Shown here piece by piece: positions 5,004 to 8,886 of a stretch of 8,886 nt of DNA. The stretch is taken from positions 1 to 8,886 of the forward strand of contig JAHEMP010000081.1 of the NCBI GenBank assembly GCA_024643585.1, given 5' to 3'. The position numbers were made by a program, and so were the translations under genes. Below the pieces are notes generated by a model. It was given only the letters and a program-made list of their open reading frames with translations. It was not told the DNA's origin and searched no databases. The stretch is from Crocinitomicaceae bacterium (GTDB lineage: Bacteria; Bacteroidota; Bacteroidia; Flavobacteriales_D; Crocinitomicaceae). How positions within the stretch are numbered: position 1 is the stretch's first letter; each line of letters begins with the position of its first letter.

Positions 5004-6335
5004 CTAGTGCATTAAAATAAACACGCCAGCACCAATTAGGTATCCTACGGTTGCAAGCCAACTTATGTTACGTAAATACCAAAAAAAGGATATTTTTTCC
5101 ATACCCATTGCAACAACACCAGCGGCCGAGCCAATTATCAACATACTACCACCAGTTCCGGCAGCATAAGCAATAAAATGCCATACTTCTGCATCCATTG
5201 CTTCTTGGAACATGCCCATGGAAGCTGCTACAAGAGGCACATTGTCTATTATTGCAGAACCAACTCCCATTAACATTACGAATGTTTCTTGTGGTATTTG
5301 TGCATTGACACTTTCACCAAATTGGAATATTAGTCCCAGTGATTCTAATGCGGCTACGGTCATCAAAATACCCAAGAAAAACAAGATACTTGGTAGTTCG
5401 ATTCTAGATAATGCACCAAAAGTTGGACCGTGTAAATGTTCGTGACTCTCTACGTCGCTAAGACTAAAGTTTCTGTTACTAATATATTCAGCTACCAAAG
5501 AAACAATCCCAAGCGACAACATCATTCCAACGTATGGAGGAAGGTGGGTGACTGTTTTGAATATTGGAACAAAAACAATCATACCAAGGCCTAAGAAAAG
5601 CATTAAGGTACTGTGTTTGCTTACTTTTTCATTGTCATCTTCGAAGGGAATATTGCCTTTAAAAGGTTTTAGGAATGTAGCTAAAAACGTCGGCAGAGCA
5701 AAACAAAGTAGGGAAGGTAAAAGTAAGTGTTCGATCAAGCTCATTGAGCTAACTTTGTGGTTCATCCAAAGCATGGTAGTCGTAACATCACCAATTGGAG
5801 ACCAAGCTCCACCTGCGTTCGCAGCAATAATGATTAAACCAGCATACCACATTCTTAGTTCGCCGTCTTTAATAATTTTTCTTAAAATGGTAATAAGTAC
5901 AATGGTTGCCGTTAAGTTGTCAATGATCGCAGAAAGGATAAAACCCAATCCGCATACAATCCACAACAATTTCTTTTTGCTTGTCGTCCGGATGACTTTT
6001 TTAATTGCTTGAAAACCATTGAAATGATCTGTAATTTCAACAATAGTCATTGCACCAATCAAGAAAATTAATATTTCACAAGTCTTGCCAAAGTGATGAA
6101 GTAAGGTGTTTTCCATCAAATGACCTTTTTCTTCATGACCTAAGTCGCCAATATTCATCAAAACACTGTTATGACTGTCGAACCAAGTTGTAAAATTTGC
6201 CATTCCAAAAGCGATGCCGGCCCACGCCAAAGACATCATGATCAGAGCGGGAATAAGTTTGTCGATTTTTAATGAATGTTCGATTGTAATTGCCAAATAT
6301 CCGATAATGAAAACGGATACGATAAAAATTTCCAT
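5004..6335 (-). CDS. nhaD: NhaD-type Na+/H+ antiporter (copy 1, next to exbB)
   Basis: This 443-residue inner-membrane protein of the NhaD family (ion transporter superfamily) exchanges cytoplasmic Na+ or Li+ for H+. Many hydrophobic segments span the whole length. Two half-repeats are visible: SAIIDNLTATIVLITI (135-150) with NAGGAWSPIGDVTTTMLW (173-190), and SAIIDNVPLVAAS (360-372) with GTGGSMLIIGSAAGVVAMG (393-411). The paired IIDN loops with Asp139/Asp364 are the likely ion-binding centre. The protein is about two-thirds identical by eye to the gene at 6450, with no gap in the first 190 residues. It differs in a central loop that is five residues shorter and carries three histidines (298, 300, 302). 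The stop is 50 bases before exbB. A candidate promoter and an inverted repeat lie upstream. Confidence 0.93.
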   Translation of the reverse strand: MEIFIVSVFIIGYLAITIEHSLKIDKLIPALIMMSLAWAGIAFGMANFTTWFDSHNSVLMNIGDLGHEEKGHLMENTLLHHFGKTCEILIFLIGAMTIVEITDHFNGFQAIKKVIRTTSKKKLLWIVCGLGFILSAIIDNLTATIVLITILRKIIKDGELRMWYAGLIIIAANAGGAWSPIGDVTTTMLWMNHKVSSMSLIEHLLLPSLLCFALPTFLATFLKPFKGNIPFEDDNEKVSKHSTLMLFLGLGMIVFVPIFKTVTHLPPYVGMMLSLGIVSLVAEYISNRNFSLSDVESHEHLHGPTFGALSRIELPSILFFLGILMTVAALESLGLIFQFGESVNAQIPQETFVMLMGVGSAIIDNVPLVAASMGMFQEAMDAEVWHFIAYAAGTGGSMLIIGSAAGVVAMGMEKISFFWYLRNISWLATVGYLIGAGVFILMH

Positions 6336-6358
6336 GTGGTGTTTTTTTAAATTCCAGC

Positions 6359-6366
6359 CAAAAATA
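6359..6366 (-). promoter_or_regulatory. Candidate -7 element in front of nhaD copy 1
   Basis: On the minus strand the bases read TATTTTTG, a full match to TAnnTTTG, 23 bases before the ATG; the leader would be about 15-20 bases. No TTG is found 17-23 bases upstream; TTA at a 16-base spacing is the nearest candidate. A weak or activator-dependent internal promoter is possible. Confidence 0.4.
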
Positions 6367-6393
6367 CAAATTCTATCGTTTGTAAGGCCTTTC

Positions 6394-6414
6394 TAAATCG
6401 ACCGAATCGATTAA
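6394..6414. promoter_or_regulatory. Imperfect inverted repeat, possible operator
   Basis: TAAATCGA (6394-6401) and TCGATTAA (6407-6414) form an 8-bp inverted repeat with one mismatch around five bases. It includes the palindrome AATCGATT (6405-6412). It lies 28-48 bases upstream of the -7 element of nhaD copy 1, where an activator or repressor dimer could bind. No T tract follows, so it is not a terminator. Confidence 0.3.
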
Positions 6415-6449
6415 CTTTTCACATAAATATTAACAGTTTACAAGAATAT

Positions 6450-7796
6450 TTATGAAACTAAAAATAGAAAACCGATTCCTCCTAAATAACCCAATAAGGC
6501 CAATAACGAAATATTTTTTAAGTACCAGAAGAAAGATATTTTTTCCATTCCCATTGCAACAACGCCTGCTGCAGAACCTATGATTAGAATACTTCCTCCA
6601 GTTCCAGCTGCATACGCTAAATCGTGCCATATTTTGGCATCTGTGCCGTCTGAAAACATACCAATACTCGCCGCCACGAGTGGAACATTGTCAATAATTG
6701 CTGAACTAATCCCTAATAAGGTAATAAACACGGACTGGGGAATTGTACTATTTACCGTTTGACCAAAATTAAAAATCATACCAACGGACTCCATGGCTGC
6801 AACCGTCATTAAAATGCCCAAGAAAAATAAAACAGAAGGAATTTCAATTTTTGACAAAGCGCTCATGGTTGGACCTTTAACGTGAGCAACGACTTTTTCG
6901 CCATCCGGATCTGTGTAAGTTATCTGTCTATTGGATAGTATTTCGCTCGTTAAAGCGCAAATGGACAAAGAAAGCATCATTCCAACATAAGGAGGCAAAT
7001 GTGTAATCGTTTTGAAAATCGGAACAAAAACAATCATTCCAAGTCCGATTATCAGCATTGTTTTTCCCTTTGTTTTTTCTTCCTGATCTTCAATTAATTC
7101 GACATTGTCTAAGTTTCCTTTGAATGCTGGAATAAAACGACTGGCTAATAAAGGCAGAAGGATATTAATTAAAGATGGAAGCGCTATGAATTCGATTAAT
7201 TTTGCACTGGTAACTTTTCCTGCCATCCACAACATAGTCGTAGTTACATCTCCTATTGGCGTCCAAGCTCCGCCTGCATTTGCTGCAATGATAATAAATC
7301 CAGCGTACCACATTCTGTCCTCGGGTTTGTCCATTAGCTTTCGTAAAATGGTTATGAGAACAATAGTTGCCGTTAAATTGTCGATAATTGAGGATAAGAA
7401 AAATGCCAAAAAGGAAATAATCCACAAAAGTTTGGCTTTGCTTTTCGTACGAATCATTTTTTTTATCACGCCAAAGCCTTCAAAATAATCGATCATTTCA
7501 ACGATGGCCATCGCGCCCATTAAGAATATCAAGATTTCTGCCGTTTTTCCAAAATGGTGCAACATTGTGTTTTCGAGCAAAAGCATGCGACCTTCATGAG
7601 TAATCTCCGAAAGAGATTGTAGAGTGCTTGTTTCTGGATCAAACCAAGTAGCGACGGAATCAATGCCCATGGCTATGCCTGTCCAACATAGCGCCATCAT
7701 CATCAAAGCGGGAATGAGTTTGTCGATTTTTAAGGTATGCTCAATCGTAATTGCAACATAGCCGAGGATAAAAATAAAAAGTAAGGTAAGTTCCAT
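6450..7796 (-). CDS. nhaD: NhaD-type Na+/H+ antiporter (copy 2, first of the tandem pair)
   Basis: This 448-residue paralog of the next gene has all the same landmarks: SSIIDNLTATIVLITI (135-150), NAGGAWTPIGDVTTTMLW (173-190), SAIIDNVPLVAAS (365-377) and GTGGSILIIGSAAGVVAMG (398-416). The N-terminus ELTLLFIFILGYVAITIEH and the HHFGKTAEILIF helix are conserved with copy 1. The central loop reads TYTDPDGEKVVAHVKGPT (293-310), where copy 1 has its His cluster, so the two copies could differ in regulation or ion preference. Its own promoter lies 24 bases upstream, after the terminator of the dehydrogenase gene. It is the likely first gene of the nhaD-nhaD-exbB-exbD-tonB-folC unit. Family assignment is firm; transport of Na+ versus Li+ or K+ is inferred from the family. 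Confidence 0.93.
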   Translation of the reverse strand: MELTLLFIFILGYVAITIEHTLKIDKLIPALMMMALCWTGIAMGIDSVATWFDPETSTLQSLSEITHEGRMLLLENTMLHHFGKTAEILIFLMGAMAIVEMIDYFEGFGVIKKMIRTKSKAKLLWIISFLAFFLSSIIDNLTATIVLITILRKLMDKPEDRMWYAGFIIIAANAGGAWTPIGDVTTTMLWMAGKVTSAKLIEFIALPSLINILLPLLASRFIPAFKGNLDNVELIEDQEEKTKGKTMLIIGLGMIVFVPIFKTITHLPPYVGMMLSLSICALTSEILSNRQITYTDPDGEKVVAHVKGPTMSALSKIEIPSVLFFLGILMTVAAMESVGMIFNFGQTVNSTIPQSVFITLLGISSAIIDNVPLVAASIGMFSDGTDAKIWHDLAYAAGTGGSILIIGSAAGVVAMGMEKISFFWYLKNISLLALLGYLGGIGFLFLVS

Positions 7797-7819
7797 TTGA
7801 AATCAATTTAAAAACGATT

Positions 7820-7845
7820 CAAATGTATATTTTCTTTTCGTTCAA
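7820..7845 (-). promoter_or_regulatory. Promoter of the nhaD-exb-tonB unit
   Basis: On the minus strand TTG (7843-7845) is followed after 15 bases by TACATTTG (7820-7827), a full match to TAnnTTTG. The spacer is slightly shorter than the usual 17 or more. The -7 element lies 24 bases before the ATG of nhaD copy 2. The -33 element overlaps the T tract of the terminator just upstream. Confidence 0.55.
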
Positions 7846-7875
7846 AAATAAAGGGCTAAAGATAATTTAGCCCTT
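7844..7875 (-). terminator. Rho-independent terminator of the dehydrogenase gene
   Basis: The minus strand carries a perfect 10-bp stem AAGGGCTAAA / TTTAGCCCTT with five-base loop, then TATTTTT. It lies about 100 bases after the dehydrogenase stop codon. It separates that gene from the nhaD operon. On the plus strand the following T tract is poor. Confidence 0.85.
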
Positions 7876-7972
7876 ATTTGAAAATAAAATTTCAAGAATT
7901 TAACTTATATTTCTTTTTTTCTCGGAATTCAATAAACTAACTTCTAAAAAGGTGTTTGTCACACAAAAAAAA

Positions 7973-8886
7973 TTAAACCAATTGCTCCAAAGCAATGCTA
8001 AATGCATTTTTAGCAATTCCAATTTTGCTTGAATTTTTCTTATGCGCTTTAACCATTGCATTTTTAATGATAGAGCTTGTGTCCGTAAAAATACCTTCGT
8101 CCGTAATTTCTTCCAAATCATTGCTCATTAAATAAGCAAACACCCTTGCCATCCCACAATTGGAGATAAAATCAGGGATTATAGAAATGTTTTCGTCAGC
8201 ATAATCTGCAATTGGACCAAAGAAAATTTCCGGATCAGCGAATGGAACATTTGCCCCGGCTGAAATCACTTCCATTCCGTTTTTAATCATACGGCTAAGT
8301 TGATCTTGGGTAATTAATCTTGAAGCCGCACATGGAATAAACACTTCGGCTTTCAGATCCCAAATTTTGGCATTAATTTCATCGTATGACAACATGTTTG
8401 GATGCACCAATTCGTTTCCATTTTTGGTTAAGAAAAGTTGCTTGATTTCTTCAAATGTAAATCCATTTTCATTGATCAATCCTCCAACGCGGTCTATAAT
8501 TCCAACAATTATTGCTCCTTCTTGGGCTAAATAATAGGCTCCAGCAGAACCAACATTTCCCCAACCTTGAACGATTACTCTTTTTCCTTTCAGGTTTCCA
8601 CCCCAAATGTCGTAGTAATGTTTCACAGATTCAGCAACGCCATATCCTGTAATCATGTCTGCGATTACATATTTACGCGTTACATCCGGTGTAAATTTCG
8701 GATCTTCAATAACTTTCAAAACGCCGTATCGTAGCTGTCCAATTCTATTTATTTTTTGGGATTCTCTTGGTTGAAAGTGTCCGTTAAAAACACCTTCTTG
8801 AGGATGCCAAACACCACAATCTTCCGTGAAAGGAATTACCTCGTGAATTTCATCCACGTTTAAATCTCCACCTGTACCGTAGTAAT
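7973..8886 (-). CDS. Glu/Leu/Phe/Val dehydrogenase family protein, N-terminus outside the window
   Basis: This family of NAD(P)-dependent enzymes oxidatively deaminates an amino acid to its 2-oxo acid and ammonium, or runs the reverse. The reading frame stays open to the window edge, so the GTG at 8857 is not the start; about 304 residues are seen. Near the edge stands GTGGDLNVDEIHEV, resembling the catalytic-Asp region of the family (leucine dehydrogenase has a similar IHE stretch). A hinge with TGYGV follows, then the Rossmann domain GKRVIVQGWGNVGSAGAYYL (dinucleotide loop GWGNVG at 8549-8566), AEVFIPCA and GANVP, all expected in order. The C-terminus is complete. The catalytic lysines lie outside the window, so glutamate versus branched-chain specificity cannot be decided. 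A weak GTGT/ACAC hairpin (about 7951-7964) precedes the strong terminator at 7844. No functional link to nhaD is evident. Confidence 0.9.
   Translation of the reverse strand, partial: YYGTGGDLNVDEIHEVIPFTEDCGVWHPQEGVFNGHFQPRESQKINRIGQLRYGVLKVIEDPKFTPDVTRKYVIADMITGYGVAESVKHYYDIWGGNLKGKRVIVQGWGNVGSAGAYYLAQEGAIIVGIIDRVGGLINENGFTFEEIKQLFLTKNGNELVHPNMLSYDEINAKIWDLKAEVFIPCAASRLITQDQLSRMIKNGMEVISAGANVPFADPEIFFGPIADYADENISIIPDFISNCGMARVFAYLMSNDLEEITDEGIFTDTSSIIKNAMVKAHKKNSSKIGIAKNAFSIALEQLV

Larger units (their letters stand above)
6336..6449 (-). other. Spacer between the two nhaD genes
   Basis: These 114 AT-rich bases contain no terminator hairpin with a T tract, so read-through from the upstream nhaD is expected. 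They do contain a candidate internal promoter and an imperfect inverted repeat. Confidence 0.6.

Noticed and set aside
7900..8121. Minus-strand 73-codon frame at the end of the dehydrogenase
   Set aside because: It overlaps the conserved dehydrogenase C-terminus in another frame and has no recognisable features.

Overview
This is an AT-rich window that looks like a chromosomal segment of a Bacteroidota bacterium, most likely in the order Flavobacteriales. The evidence is: promoters of the TTG/TAnnTTTG type, no clear Shine-Dalgarno sequences, Bacteroidota-style lipoproteins carrying a GCTDPNAxNY...SC motif, NhaD antiporters, and an exbB-exbD-tonB-folC gene string. The genus cannot be named from the sequence.

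Left part (1-1470, plus strand). The window opens inside a tRNA-Ser(UGA), which is followed by a strong hairpin terminator. Next come two small paralogous lipoprotein genes (179-610 and 978-1412) whose five cysteines keep identical spacing. Between them lies the remnant of a small secreted-protein gene (693-872) that has lost its start codon and carries one in-frame TGA; its terminator is intact. The second lipoprotein gene has its own terminator.

Middle (1479-1852). A near-perfect direct repeat of about 112 bases abuts tRNA-Val(UAC), which lies on the minus strand. Each unit contains the last 11 bases of the tRNA, a GAAA-tetraloop terminator and a conserved second hairpin. This looks like the scar of a tRNA duplication and deletion.

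Right part (1869-8886, all minus strand, read right to left). The order is the 3' part of an amino-acid dehydrogenase of the Glu/Leu/Phe/Val family, a terminator, then two tandem nhaD Na+/H+ antiporter genes, exbB, exbD, a tonB-like energy transducer, and folC overlapping tonB by 11 bases. From the first nhaD gene onward no internal terminator is visible, so nhaD-nhaD-exbB-exbD-tonB-folC may be one transcription unit, with an extra promoter and possible operator in front of the second nhaD gene.

How they may work together. NhaD exchanges Na+ for H+ across the inner membrane. ExbB-ExbD use the ion gradient to energise TonB, which powers outer-membrane receptors. Co-transcription would link ion homeostasis to TonB-dependent uptake. 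FolC (folate polyglutamylation) appears to be a passenger held by translational overlap. No mobile element, CRISPR array or defence system is visible. The most unusual points are the paired lipoproteins around a dead gene, the duplicated tRNA-Val tail, the doubled nhaD, and a Thr in place of the enterobacterial Glu in ExbB TM3.
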